Assembly (NCBI RefSeq): GCF_902499555.1
Contig: NZ_CABVMM010000001.1
Coordinates: 62,001 to 126,000 of the forward strand
Direction of reading: 5' to 3'
DNA: 64,000 nt
Source: Mesonia oceanica
Lineage (GTDB): Bacteria > Bacteroidota > Bacteroidia > Flavobacteriales > Flavobacteriaceae
The position numbers were made by a program, and so were the translations under genes. The notes under the pieces are model-generated. The model was not told where the DNA came from, ran no database searches, and saw nothing but the letters and a program-made list of their open reading frames with translations. Below, piece after piece: positions 8,996 through 17,088 of the stretch (position 1 is its first letter; each line of letters starts with the position of its first letter).

Positions 8996-9031
8996 GATAT
9001 AAAAGCTTATTTTAGTCTTTTATAAATTTTC

Positions 9032-9271
9032 ATGAGAGACTATTTGCATTTAGCTACTTTTAGCAATCCATTTCAATATGCCGTTTTAAAATCTATCTTA
9101 GAACGGGAAGAAATTCGATTTTTCTTTCAAAATGAAACCGTTCTAGGCATCATGCCTTTTCATTCTTCCCCCAACGGAGGCATTCATTTAAAAATTCATC
9201 CCGAAGACTTTCAAGAAGCAAAACTCCTTTTAGAAGAATTCAATTACACTTCTCATTTAAAAATAATCTAA
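9032..9271 (+). CDS. DUF2007 small protein
   Basis: A 79-residue protein with the DUF2007 pattern: a first strand (YLHLATFSNPFQYAVLKSIL), a helix that begins AVLKSILEREEI, then FFQNETVLGIMPF and a second beta-alpha unit, IHLKIHPEDFQEAKLLLEEF. The fold is a ferredoxin-like alpha/beta sandwich; in databases it is called a putative prokaryotic signal-transducing or PII-like protein, with no proven role. It follows the small membrane ORF by 36 bases, probably in one transcript. Confidence 0.75.
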   Translation: MRDYLHLATFSNPFQYAVLKSILEREEIRFFFQNETVLGIMPFHSSPNGGIHLKIHPEDFQEAKLLLEEFNYTSHLKII

Positions 9272-9801
9272 AGCTTAGTTGTTATTAACAGTACTAATAA
9301 TAATTATTTTTTTTTTTAAATTTTAAAATCTAAATGATGGTATATTATTGCTTGTGAATAGCGGTAAATTTTGTTGAAATTAAATTTTGATTTCTCACTA
9401 TTGAATAATACTCAACAACAATTTATGCGTATTGTTAATTTTAAGTACTTGGAAATGAAATAAGCTTCACACTTTATTAACAATTATTAAAGCTTGTGTT
9501 GATATTGAAAAAGTGAATTGTTTAGTATAAAAAATGATGTTGATAACCTGTTTTTGACTATGAATAACTTTTTGTTAGAAACTGAAAAACTTATTTGGTA
9601 AATCCGAAAAATTGTGCTGATTGATTTTTTTCTGGGATAATCAAAAAAACTTTGTCAGATTTCATTTATAGTTATTCACATTTGTTGTTAATTTTTAAAA
9701 TTGTGGAAACAAGCGCTTTAAAAAATTTAATTAACAAGCATAATTCTTCCTGTTAATAAGCGATTATTTACCTTTGTAGCCTAACTTTTAAACCTAATCT
9801 C
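9272..9801. other. AT-rich intergenic region with DnaA-box-like words
   Basis: No gene is supported in these 530 bases. The sequence is extremely AT-rich and repeats nine-base words close to a DnaA box: TTATTAACA at 9282-9290 and 9474-9482 and inverted at 9751-9759, TTATCAACA inverted at 9538-9546, and TTATTCACA at 9672-9680, which fits TTATNCACA. A near match to its inverse is at 9353-9361. TACCTTTG (9769-9776), 25 bases before the rpiB ATG, is probably the rpiB -7 box. Whether the region is a replication origin, a DnaA-controlled promoter region or simply AT-rich spacer is undecided. Confidence 0.35.
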
Positions 9802-10233
9802 ATGAAAATTGCCATCGGTAATGACCACGCTGGTACAGATTATAAAAACCAAATCGTAAAATACCTTGAAAGTAGGGATATTGAAGTAATAAATTACGGT
9901 ACTAATGAAGCCGATAGCGTAGATTATCCGGATTTTGTTCATCCGGTTGCCAATGATGTAGAAAATGAAAAAGTACATTTAGGAATTATTATCTGCGGAA
10001 GTGGTAACGGTGCCGCTATGACCGCTAATAAACATCAAGGTATTAGGGCTGCTTTATGTTGGACGAAAGAATTGGCACAATTGGCTCGTGAACATAACGA
10101 TGCCAATGTATTGAGTATTCCTGCAAGATTTACTTCCTTACCACAAGCGGTAGAAATGGTAAAAACCTTTTTAGATACGCCTTTTGAAGGAGGGAGACAT
10201 CAACGCCGTGTAGATAAAATTGCTTGCCAGTAA
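9802..10233 (+). CDS. rpiB: Ribose-5-phosphate isomerase B
   Basis: Interconverts ribose-5-phosphate and ribulose-5-phosphate in the pentose phosphate pathway. The 143-residue RpiB/LacA-type protein starts MKIAIGNDHAGTDYK, with the phosphate/ring-opening Asp8-His9, and has the active-site cysteine at residue 65 in IICGSGNGAAM. The downstream segment ends GRHQRRVDKIA, the phosphate-binding Arg region. Length and motifs are standard. It leads an apparent operon with the CDF transporter (4-base gap) and the acetyltransferase. Confidence 0.95.
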   Translation: MKIAIGNDHAGTDYKNQIVKYLESRDIEVINYGTNEADSVDYPDFVHPVANDVENEKVHLGIIICGSGNGAAMTANKHQGIRAALCWTKELAQLAREHNDANVLSIPARFTSLPQAVEMVKTFLDTPFEGGRHQRRVDKIACQ

Positions 10234-10237
10234 ACCT

Positions 10238-11140
10238 ATGCATCAACATTCGGGACATAGCCACCAAGCGGTAAAAGGCAAAAACCTTTGGTATTCCATT
10301 TTATTAAATATAGGGATTACCGTTGCCCAAGTAGTGGGTGGCTTGGTAAGTGGAAGTTTATCTTTACTATCTGATGCTTTACATAATTTTAGCGATGTAG
10401 TTTCGTTAATTATCAGCTACATCGCTAATAAAATTGCTGGTAAAGAGGCTTCTTATCAAAAGACTTTTGGTTATAAACGAGCTGAAATTATAGCCGCATT
10501 CGTCAATGCGCTTTCTTTAATTGTGATTGCGATTATTTTAATTAAAGAAGCAGTGATTCGTTTTTTTCATCCGGAACCTATTGAATCAACGATGGTGATT
10601 TGGTTAGCGATTCTAGCCATTGCCGGGAATGGTTTGAGTGTCTTATTAATGAAGAAAGACAGCAAAACCAATATGAACATGCGTTCGGCTTACTTGCATT
10701 TATTAACCGATATGCTTGCTTCTGTAGCTGTGCTTATAGGTGGATTGCTTATGAAATTCTATCAAATTTATTGGATAGATAGTTTACTAACCGCTGCCAT
10801 TGCTTTATACTTAATATTTGTAGGTTGGGATTTATTACGGGATAGTTTTAAGGTATTAATGCTATTTACTCCACAAGAAATTCCCTTGAAGACCATTGCT
10901 TCTAAAGTTGGTGAAATTAAAGAAATAAAAAACATGCACCATATTCATGTATGGCAACTAAACGAAAATGAAGTACACTTAGAAGCGCACGTAGATTTTA
11001 ACGAAAATATTACCCTTTCTGAATTTGATGAAATTCTGGTGAAAATTGAAAAACAAATTAACGAATTTGGGATCAATCATATTAATATTCAACCGGAATT
11101 TAATAAGCCTGATAATAAATCAATCATCGTTCAAGATTAA
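10238..11140 (+). CDS. Cation diffusion facilitator metal exporter
   Basis: CDF family proton-coupled antiporter for Zn(II) or similar divalent cations in the inner membrane. The N-terminus is His-rich (MHQHSGHSHQ), followed by six transmembrane helices and a cytoplasmic ferredoxin-like domain (about residues 205-290) with HHIHVWQLNENEVHLEAHV. The two metal-site motifs are visible: SDALHNFSDV in TM2 and HLLTDMLASV in TM5, both of H-x3-D type, as in ZnT/CzcD-like members. An upstream in-frame start at 10220 would overlap rpiB; the ATG at 10238 lies 4 bases after the rpiB stop and gives the typical His-rich start, so it is preferred. Length 300. Confidence 0.9.
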   Translation: MHQHSGHSHQAVKGKNLWYSILLNIGITVAQVVGGLVSGSLSLLSDALHNFSDVVSLIISYIANKIAGKEASYQKTFGYKRAEIIAAFVNALSLIVIAIILIKEAVIRFFHPEPIESTMVIWLAILAIAGNGLSVLLMKKDSKTNMNMRSAYLHLLTDMLASVAVLIGGLLMKFYQIYWIDSLLTAAIALYLIFVGWDLLRDSFKVLMLFTPQEIPLKTIASKVGEIKEIKNMHHIHVWQLNENEVHLEAHVDFNENITLSEFDEILVKIEKQINEFGINHINIQPEFNKPDNKSIIVQD

Positions 11141-11143
11141 AGT

Positions 11144-11587
11144 ATGTTTCAAGTAGCCACCAAGATTTTTGAAGAATTAACCACTACAGAATTATATGAG
11201 ATCCTTCAATTACGTTCTGAAGTTTTTGTGGTGGAACAAGATTGTGTATATCAGGATATTGATGGAAAAGACGATCAAGCCCTTCACGTTTTAGGAAAAA
11301 AAGAAGGAAAAGTAGTCGCCTATACCCGCTGTTTTGCTCCCCATATTTATTTTGAAGAAGCAGCTATTGGTCGGGTGGTCGTGAAAGACTCAGAACGAAA
11401 ATTTGGTTATGGCCATCAAATTTTAAAAGCTTCTATTGAAGAAATTCAACAGCGCTATCAAACCACCACGATTAAACTTTCTGCACAACAGTACCTTACC
11501 CATTTTTACGAGGCTCATAATTTTCATCAAATAGGCGAAGGATATTTAGAAGATGGTATTCCACACATTGCCATGATAAAAAATTAA
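11144..11587 (+). CDS. ElaA-family GNAT acetyltransferase
   Basis: GNAT fold protein of 147 residues. The segment LRSEVFVVEQDCVYQDIDGKD is the ElaA signature, and the acetyl-CoA pyrophosphate loop appears as VKDSERKFGYGHQIL with a divergent R/Q-x-x-G-x-G/A motif. The C-terminal part has AQQYLTHFYEAHNFHQIGE, the usual Tyr-containing strand and helix. The physiological substrate of ElaA proteins is not established. It starts 3 bases after the CDF stop codon, so it belongs to the rpiB transcript. Confidence 0.85.
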   Translation: MFQVATKIFEELTTTELYEILQLRSEVFVVEQDCVYQDIDGKDDQALHVLGKKEGKVVAYTRCFAPHIYFEEAAIGRVVVKDSERKFGYGHQILKASIEEIQQRYQTTTIKLSAQQYLTHFYEAHNFHQIGEGYLEDGIPHIAMIKN

Positions 11588-11612
11588 TTTACACAAAGTT
11601 AAAGACATAGCC

Positions 11613-11644
11613 TTTGGTAGAGAGGCCATTTATAATTACTTTTG
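11613..11644 (+). promoter_or_regulatory. Promoter of the SulP gene
   Basis: TTTG (11613-11616), 20 bases, then TACTTTTG (11637-11644): a full match to the Bacteroidota -33/-7 consensus. The ATG of the SulP gene is 23 bases beyond the -7 box. Confidence 0.75.
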
Positions 11645-11666
11645 CCCGCTTAAAATTTTAGCGGCT

Positions 11667-13202
11667 ATGAAGAAAGTGCTCAATCTTTTTGACTTTAAAC
11701 AAAAAGTAAATTATAAAACCGAAATATTAGCTGGTTTAACGGTAGCGATGACGATGATTCCTGAATCATTATCTTTTGCTATTTTAGCCGGTTTTCCTCC
11801 CTTGGTAGGGCTTTATGCCTCTTTTATTATGGGCTTAATTACGGCGGTTTTAGGAGGTCGTCCAGGACTAGTTTCCGGGGGAGCCGGAGCTACTACTGTG
11901 GTTCTTATCGCGCTTATGGTTTCTCACGGACTTGACTACGTCTTTGGTGCCGTGATTATTGCAGGGATTATCCAAATTATTGTGGGCTTGTTCAAGCTAG
12001 GGAAGTTTATTCGACTTGTTCCCCAACCGGTGATGTTTGGTTTTGTGAATGGTCTTGCCGTTATTATTTTCATGTCACAACTTGAACAGTTTAAGGTAAG
12101 AACAGGTGATGGGTTTGAATGGATGACGGGAACACCATTTTTAATTATGGCCGGTTTAGTGGCATTAACCATTGGGATTATTGTTATTTTACCCAGGTTT
12201 ACAAAGGCTATTCCTTCTTCATTAGTGGCCATTATTGTGGTTTTTGCTATTGTTTATTTTTTTGGGATAGATACCAAACAAGTGGTAGATATTGCTTCTG
12301 TTAGTGGAAGTTTGCCTCCGTTTCATATTCCAGATATTCCTTTTACCTATGAAGCTTTTAAAACCATACTTCCTTATGGATTAATTATGGCAGCGGTAGG
12401 TTTAACCGAAGGTTTATTAACCCTGAATTTGGTGGATGAAATTACAGGAACCAAAGGGCAAAGTAACCGTGAGTGTGTTGCTCAAGGAACCGCTAATATC
12501 GCTAATGGCTTTTTCTTTGGGATGGGTGGTTGCCCTATGATTGCACAAACCTTAGTGAATTTATCTTCCGGCTCTCGCGCTAGACTCTCTGGGATTATTG
12601 CTGCACTTACCATTCTAACTATTATTTTGGTAGGTGCTCCGGTTATTGAATTATTACCTATGGCAGCGTTAGTTGGGGTAATGATTATGGTAGCTTTTGG
12701 TACCTTTGAGTGGGCAAGTTTTAGGGTATTTACCAAAATGCCAAAACACGATATTTTTGTCATGCTATTGGTAACCCTAATTACGGTTTTCTTACATAAT
12801 TTAGCCTTAGCAGTATTAATTGGGGTTATTATTTCTGCCTTGGTTTTTGCTTGGGATAACGCCAAACGCATTCGTGCCAGAAAGCATATTGATGAAAACG
12901 GAATCAAGCATTACGAGATTTACGGTCCGCTATTCTTCGGTTCAACCACCACCTTTATGACCAAGTTTGATGCATTAAATGACCCTCAAGAAATTATCGT
13001 CGATTTTACCGAAAGTAGAATTGTAGATATGTCGGCTATCGAATCCCTTAATAAACTTACGGAACTTTATGCCAAGCAGGGAAAAAAGGTTCATTTAAAA
13101 CATTTAAGTGGCGACTGTAGAAAGTTATTGAGAAATGCCGAGGCAGTTATCGATGTGAATATTATCGAAGATCCTACTTATCGAGTAGTAACCGATAAAT
13201 AA
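11667..13202 (+). CDS. SulP-family anion transporter with STAS domain
   Basis: SLC26/SulP inner-membrane permease of 511 residues. The opening LAGLTVAMTMIPESLSFAIL is the family signature around TM1, followed by AGFPPLVGLYASFIMGLITA. About 10-14 membrane helices extend to residue 405, then a C-terminal cytoplasmic STAS domain (about 430-505) with the helix region IVDMSAIESLNKLTELY. Family members carry sulfate, bicarbonate or other anions. The sequence has GGCPMIAQTLVNLSSGSRARLSG, which is common in marine SulP proteins of unknown anion preference. It has its own promoter and no downstream partner. Confidence 0.92.
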   Translation: MKKVLNLFDFKQKVNYKTEILAGLTVAMTMIPESLSFAILAGFPPLVGLYASFIMGLITAVLGGRPGLVSGGAGATTVVLIALMVSHGLDYVFGAVIIAGIIQIIVGLFKLGKFIRLVPQPVMFGFVNGLAVIIFMSQLEQFKVRTGDGFEWMTGTPFLIMAGLVALTIGIIVILPRFTKAIPSSLVAIIVVFAIVYFFGIDTKQVVDIASVSGSLPPFHIPDIPFTYEAFKTILPYGLIMAAVGLTEGLLTLNLVDEITGTKGQSNRECVAQGTANIANGFFFGMGGCPMIAQTLVNLSSGSRARLSGIIAALTILTIILVGAPVIELLPMAALVGVMIMVAFGTFEWASFRVFTKMPKHDIFVMLLVTLITVFLHNLALAVLIGVIISALVFAWDNAKRIRARKHIDENGIKHYEIYGPLFFGSTTTFMTKFDALNDPQEIIVDFTESRIVDMSAIESLNKLTELYAKQGKKVHLKHLSGDCRKLLRNAEAVIDVNIIEDPTYRVVTDK

Positions 13203-13544
13203 TTAAAATAAAGGAAATTGTATATCATCCATTAAGTATCAATTGGTAAATTCTCGTCATCCTTTTGTCACATTGAGCGGAGTCGAAATGTTGATTCAGA
13301 ATCTCATCCTGCTTTTATTTAGTGATGAGATTCCAAAACAAGCCTGCCTGCCGAATGGCAGGTCTGGAATGATGTAAATTTCGATATTTTACCATAATAT
13401 ATTAAGAAATTAAAATTAGTCGGTTCGAGTGATTTTGCGCAGTGAAACGAAGCAAAATTGTATCAAGAACAAATTTTATATTCACTATTCTCGATACCAA
13501 AATCGTAAAAGATTTTCATTCGAATTGACGTTCCTGAAATTTAC
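13203..13544. repeat. Intergenic region with dispersed palindromic repeats
   Basis: No gene is supported here. Three elements are visible. (1) 13266-13293 begins TGTCACATTGAGCGGAGTCG; an inverted copy with 25 of 28 identical positions lies at 19784-19811. (2) GAATCTCATC (13299-13308) pairs perfectly with GATGAGATTC (13324-13333). (3) ATTCCA (13330-13335) pairs with TGGAAT (13365-13370) and encloses CCTGCC-GAAT-GGCAGG (13347-13362). The layout resembles the small mobile hairpins common between genes in Flavobacteriaceae. Confidence 0.6.
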
Positions 13545-14216
13545 CTACTTCAACCAAAACTTTGCAAATTTTAATAATTGGTCTTGGGGTATTCCTCTAA
13601 AAAAGCCAAACATTACAAGTGCATACACCAATTGTGTTTTAAAATTTCCGTGGTAGTCGTATGTTCGGGTACTCACCAACACATCTTGTTGGATCACTTG
13701 ATAATCTGAAACTTGAGAAGCACGTTTTATAAAATCGTATTCTTCCATTAGTTGGAGCGATTCATCGTAACCTTTTAAGCGGTTAAATAATTCCTTAGTA
13801 ATCCACAAGGTTTGTCCACCGCCACGAAACATCAATCCTTTAAAACGTGAAAAATAGCTATTGAAAAGCAGAAACTTATTTTTGGTATCGAATAACGAAC
13901 GAAAACAACCAAATTGAACAGTTTCATTTAAATGATTTAAAATAGCAGAAGAAAAGCTTTTGGGCGGTAAACTATCGGCGTGTACAAAATAGAGAAGATC
14001 ACCATTTGCAGCTTTAGCACCGGCATTCATTTGTTTTGCCCTCCCTTTGGCTGAAGAAATTAGGGTTACTTGAAATTTTTTAGCTACTTCCCTACTTTTA
14101 TCGGTACTTCCCCCATCCACAACAATAATTTCTTCAGCCTTATTTTCTTGCAAATACGGTAGCAATTTTTCAAGATTTTCTTCTTCATTAATTACCGGAA
14201 TTATAATACTAATCAT
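13545..14216 (-). CDS. Family 2 glycosyltransferase of the TIGR04283 type
   Basis: GT-A fold glycosyltransferase of 223 residues. The N-terminus MISIIIPVINEEENLEKLLP, then EEIIVVDGGSTDKSREVAKK, is the GT2 nucleotide-binding half; HADS near residue 79 stands for the DXD metal motif, and the acceptor part has GYDESLQLMEEYDFIKRA. The pattern GRAKQMNAGAKAANGDLLYFVHAD matches the TIGR04283 subfamily, often filed under arsenosugar biosynthesis because it clusters with arsM/arsS. None of those partners is visible here. The upstream DUF547 gene ends 134 bases away on the same strand, and this pair is often seen together. No membrane helix. Confidence 0.8.
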   Translation of the reverse strand: MISIIIPVINEEENLEKLLPYLQENKAEEIIVVDGGSTDKSREVAKKFQVTLISSAKGRAKQMNAGAKAANGDLLYFVHADSLPPKSFSSAILNHLNETVQFGCFRSLFDTKNKFLLFNSYFSRFKGLMFRGGGQTLWITKELFNRLKGYDESLQLMEEYDFIKRASQVSDYQVIQQDVLVSTRTYDYHGNFKTQLVYALVMFGFFRGIPQDQLLKFAKFWLK

Positions 14217-14350
14217 GGCTGAAGTTGCTATAAAAATTTTTGTTATTGGACATAGCGTGAATTTTCAGGGAAAATTTGTATCGAAATGTCTGTTAAATAG
14301 AAGTTTCAATATAAAATTCTTATCAAGATTTCAATTGGTCATGGAGTTTT

Positions 14351-15184
14351 TTAATTCGAATTATTACTATAATTATCTAAATCCAATTCCCAATTATAAT
14401 CTAAGAATTCAACCTCGGGATCAGATGATGTTGGAATAAGCTGATAGTTTTTCAAAATTTTGATGATGCCATCTTTCCCCTCGAAATCTGCCCGAAACCA
14501 ATCCATTAATCTTGGTACGTAAACCTTATTTTCTTTTTGATTGAATTTCACTTCCCGTTTTAAATAAGCTTGTGCCGATTTTTCCAATTGCTCATCTAAA
14601 GTCTCCACTTTATAAAAGCTTACTGGCGGACAACTTTTCGCTCCGCAATTCAAAGCAAAATGAATACGCCAATCCACTTCAGAGACACGGAATTTCTTTT
14701 CAAATTTAGAAGCAAAGGGATCTTTTAAATGCCCATACGAAAGTTTTACGCGAGAATCCCGAATCATTCCATGTTCCACATCATCTAAACTCATTTTTTC
14801 TCCGGCAATCGTGAAACGCTCGTCTTTAAAAAAGCTGGAACGGTCTTTATATAAATCAGGATTTTCCTTCAATAAATATTGCACATACGTGTTATAAATA
14901 TTCAACCAAAAAGCTTTCTTTTTCGTATTGTTGGTCAGTTGATTTTCTAAGCTTTCTTTAGAAATATGGTTGAGCTGTTCGATATATTTTCCTGCTGAAT
15001 TTCCCTTTTTTACAGCATTATAGAAATTTTTGGAAAGCTGAAATAGATCTACTTTTTCTGCTGAAGAAGTTACATGTGGTGGAGTTTTTTTCTTGTTTGC
15101 ACAAGCGGTAAAAGTCACTGAAACACTTAGCAAAAGCAAGAGAAATAATTTTCTAGAATCATGGATAAAAAACTTCATTTCCAT
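14351..15184 (-). CDS. DUF547 lipoprotein
   Basis: The N-terminus holds a signal peptide with a lipobox-like SVTFTAC, so lipidation near Cys28 is likely. The body is DUF547: KKKAFWLNIYNTYVQYLL, then HGMIRDS and the signature HFALNCGAKSCPPVSFY near residues 175-192. DUF547 proteins have a papain/transglutaminase-like fold with Cys and His that could be catalytic, but no substrate is known. Two starts are possible, ATG 15184 or ATG 15178. It lies upstream of a TIGR04283 glycosyltransferase on the same strand. The C-terminal 30 residues are acidic and Asn-rich. Confidence 0.82.
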   Translation of the reverse strand: MEMKFFIHDSRKLFLLLLLSVSVTFTACANKKKTPPHVTSSAEKVDLFQLSKNFYNAVKKGNSAGKYIEQLNHISKESLENQLTNNTKKKAFWLNIYNTYVQYLLKENPDLYKDRSSFFKDERFTIAGEKMSLDDVEHGMIRDSRVKLSYGHLKDPFASKFEKKFRVSEVDWRIHFALNCGAKSCPPVSFYKVETLDEQLEKSAQAYLKREVKFNQKENKVYVPRLMDWFRADFEGKDGIIKILKNYQLIPTSSDPEVEFLDYNWELDLDNYSNNSN

Positions 15185-15645
15185 TTTTTCTAAAATATAC
15201 GAAAAATTGTTGGCTTGGTTTTCTGAAGGATAACTTTAGCGAACTTATTGTTGGAAAGTTTTGGGGTAGTAAGGAGTTCTATTTTGATTTCGAAGTCTCC
15301 TACTCCTTTATCAATTTAAGATTTTGAAGTTCGTCGGGTGGAATAGGTAAATTTCTTTTCTTTAAATTGACTGATTTCTTCGCGAAGTGTTTTATTGATA
15401 TTTTGAATTGTAGTTTCATAATGGCCAATAAATCGCGCATGGCATTTAAGTTTTCTAACTATGTATAAACAATTTCTTCTAAATGGGCTTTGGTATATCA
15501 CTTTTCAAGGTACTTATTTTGTAGTATATATTATTTTAAAATACTTTTTAGTATTGTAATTTCACATACTATTAAAAAGTGATTAACATACGGTATGAAT
15601 TCATAGGGTTGAGCCGTATGTAAAACTTCAGAACAGCATACGCGA
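15185..15645. other. Gene-poor region with a palindromic operator candidate
   Basis: No convincing gene in 460 bases. A weak 61-codon frame on the minus strand (15316-15501) shows no domain. The part next to the first XRE gene holds ACATACGG (15586-15593) and its inverse CCGTATGT (15614-15621), a perfect 12-base palindrome TATGAATTCATA (15594-15605) between them, and a third CATACG at 15637-15642. Symmetric words this close to a small HTH gene suggest an operator, perhaps for autoregulation. This is an inference from symmetry only. Confidence 0.4.
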
Positions 15646-15849
15646 ATGGTTAAAATGAACCGAATTAAGGAAGTATTAAAAGAACAAGGAAGAACACAAA
15701 CCTGGTTAGCAGAACAAATTGAAAAGAGTTATGTGATTGTCACCAACTATTGTAATAACAACGCACAGCCAAGTATTGAGACCCTTCGAAAGATTGCAAA
15801 TATTCTAGATGTTGACGTTAGAGTTTTATTGGTACCTACAAAAGAGTAG
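15646..15849 (+). CDS. Mini XRE-family HTH regulator 1
   Basis: The 67-residue protein is almost only a Cro/C1-type helix-turn-helix: MNRIKEVLKEQGRTQTWLAE, then the recognition helix region VIVTNYCNNNAQPSIETLRK, then IANILDVDVRVLL. A start at ATG 15646 or 15655 is possible. No second domain. A paralogue of the same size lies 205 bases downstream. Single-domain XRE proteins bind DNA as dimers and often repress their own promoter; the palindromes at 15586-15621 would suit this. Confidence 0.82.
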   Translation: MVKMNRIKEVLKEQGRTQTWLAEQIEKSYVIVTNYCNNNAQPSIETLRKIANILDVDVRVLLVPTKE

Positions 15850-15895
15850 TTTCATCCCTAAACCTCTTATTTCTTAAAGTTTGCTTCCAGTCGTG

Positions 15896-15979
15896 CAGGC
15901 TTTTAGAAAGCTTGTAGGTTTTGTTACAATTGAAAAATACACCTACAAGGTCAGAAAAGAGACCTTGCAGGATTTTTTT
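15896..15979. repeat. Two adjacent hairpins, second terminator-like
   Basis: CAGGCTTT/AAAGCTTG (15896-15914, three-base loop, one wobble), then CCTACAAGGTC (15942-15952) paired with GACCTTGCAGG (15961-15971, one wobble), followed by seven T. The second stem resembles the CCTACAAGGT/ACCTTGTAGG hairpins that recur between genes in flavobacteria. It can act as an intrinsic terminator after the first XRE gene. Confidence 0.6.
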
Positions 15980-16054
15980 AATTTTAATCATTTATCAATC
16001 CATATTTAAAATGAATTATTTTATTGATTTATAGTTAATTATAAATTCAATGGC

Positions 16055-16267
16055 ATGAGGGAGAAAATAAATTATAATCGAATAAAAGCGGTTTTGGCTG
16101 AAAAGAGTGTCTCCTCCAAAGAACTTGCTAAACATCTTAGCAAAACAGAGTCAACTGTTTCAAGATGGTGTACCAATGATGTTCAACCTTCGGTAGAAGT
16201 ATTTTATCAGATTGCTAAATTTTTAGAAGTTGACATCCGAGAATTGTTTGTCTCAACGAAGGATTAA
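16055..16267 (+). CDS. Mini XRE-family HTH regulator 2
   Basis: A 70-residue single-domain Cro/C1 HTH protein (YNRIKAVLAEKSVSSKELAK, recognition region TESTVSRWCTNDVQPSVEVF, then IAKFLEVDIRELFVSTKD). It shares the layout NRIK-VL-E---ELA------V---C-N--QPS-E---IA--L-VD-R-L-V-TK with regulator 1, so the two are diverged duplicates. ATG at 16055 follows a very AT-rich stretch. Its stop lies just before the convergent DUF1853 gene. It may regulate itself or its paralogue. Confidence 0.82.
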   Translation: MREKINYNRIKAVLAEKSVSSKELAKHLSKTESTVSRWCTNDVQPSVEVFYQIAKFLEVDIRELFVSTKD

Positions 16268-16269
16268 TT

Positions 16270-17088
16270 TTACCACCAAACCACAAAAAAGCGTTCAAAC
16301 GTATGTTCGTCTTTTTTCATCCAGATCAGTGCTGCCTTTTGATGCTGAAGTAAGTAATTCACTTCCGCTAAAATTTCGGGAAACGATTTCCAGTCTTGGT
16401 GATGTTGAGGTTGGATGGGCCAATCGGGTTTTTTAGGCGAATAAAATTGAAATTCGCCATATTCAGTTTCTGTAAATTCATATCCGTGCAACCAATAGCC
16501 GGAAATACAATGCTTATTGACCAATTCAAATTGCTGATGGAATAAGGACTTAGGTACAAATAGATGGGCTAAAAAACAGACTCGTTGCTGAATTTTTTCC
16601 AATTCAATTGCTTGTTGTTGAAGTAATTCTTGACTTTCTTCCCGAAACAATAAGGGAAATTGGTGTGACTTTATATGTTCAATTTTTTTAAGTAAGCTGT
16701 CTTTTCGGTTAGGGCCAATCCATCGGTCGAGTTGCTGCTTAAAACTAGAATCGTACACATAAAACTTATAGACCAATTCCACATGAAGACTTTGTTGCGT
16801 ATTTTGTTCTTTTAGAAAAAAATCGAATTCTCCTAGCGTTTGTTTGTTGTGAATGAGCTGGAGGTTCTGAGCGATTAAATCATAATGAGAAGATTGCCGA
16901 ATGGCTTCAGCAAAAAAAATTTCTGCTCGTTTTCCCAATACCAAATTCGGCGGAATTTCTAATTCTTTTGCAAGTGAAGTGGAACTTTTAGGGATTTTAA
17001 ATTGTGGTAAATCAAATAATTCTTTGCCTTCCCAAAGCGGAAAAGTGGCTAAAAACCCTTGGTATTGAAGTTGGAGTCGATTTTTAAT
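16270..17088 (-). CDS. DUF1853 protein without a standard start codon
   Basis: Conserved cytosolic protein of unknown function with a likely nuclease-like core. DUF1853 features visible are TLGEFDFFL, HVELVYKFYVYD and WIGPNRKDSLLKKIEHIKSHQFPLL, in the usual order. The longest frame with a conventional alternative start begins at TTG 16944 and gives 224 residues, but the same frame stays open to 17100 and encodes the family's N-terminus (LQYQGFLATFPLWEGKELFD), so the true start must be near 17080-17095. No ATG, GTG or TTG exists there; ATT at 17088 (272 residues) or ATA at 17094 are the only near-cognate choices. The start given is therefore a guess. The 5' end overlaps the stop of the nucleotidyltransferase gene. 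Confidence 0.7.
   Translation of the reverse strand: MKNRLQLQYQGFLATFPLWEGKELFDLPQFKIPKSSTSLAKELEIPPNLVLGKRAEIFFAEAIRQSSHYDLIAQNLQLIHNKQTLGEFDFFLKEQNTQQSLHVELVYKFYVYDSSFKQQLDRWIGPNRKDSLLKKIEHIKSHQFPLLFREESQELLQQQAIELEKIQQRVCFLAHLFVPKSLFHQQFELVNKHCISGYWLHGYEFTETEYGEFQFYSPKKPDWPIQPQHHQDWKSFPEILAEVNYLLQHQKAALIWMKKDEHTFERFFVVWW

Noticed and set aside
14215-14439. Plus-strand 74-codon frame
   Set aside because: It lies opposite the end of the DUF547 gene and its product (Asn/Tyr-rich) has no features of a protein domain.
15316-15501. Minus-strand 61-codon frame in the gap before the XRE genes
   Set aside because: No start context, no domain, no neighbour in the same direction. Composition is compatible with chance in AT-rich DNA.
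15605-15660. Group II intron domain V-like start (GAGCCGTATG followed by CATACG)
   Set aside because: The 5' half resembles domain V, but the matching TACGGTTC strand and GAAA tetraloop are missing, and no intron reverse transcriptase is near. A palindromic operator explains the symmetry better.
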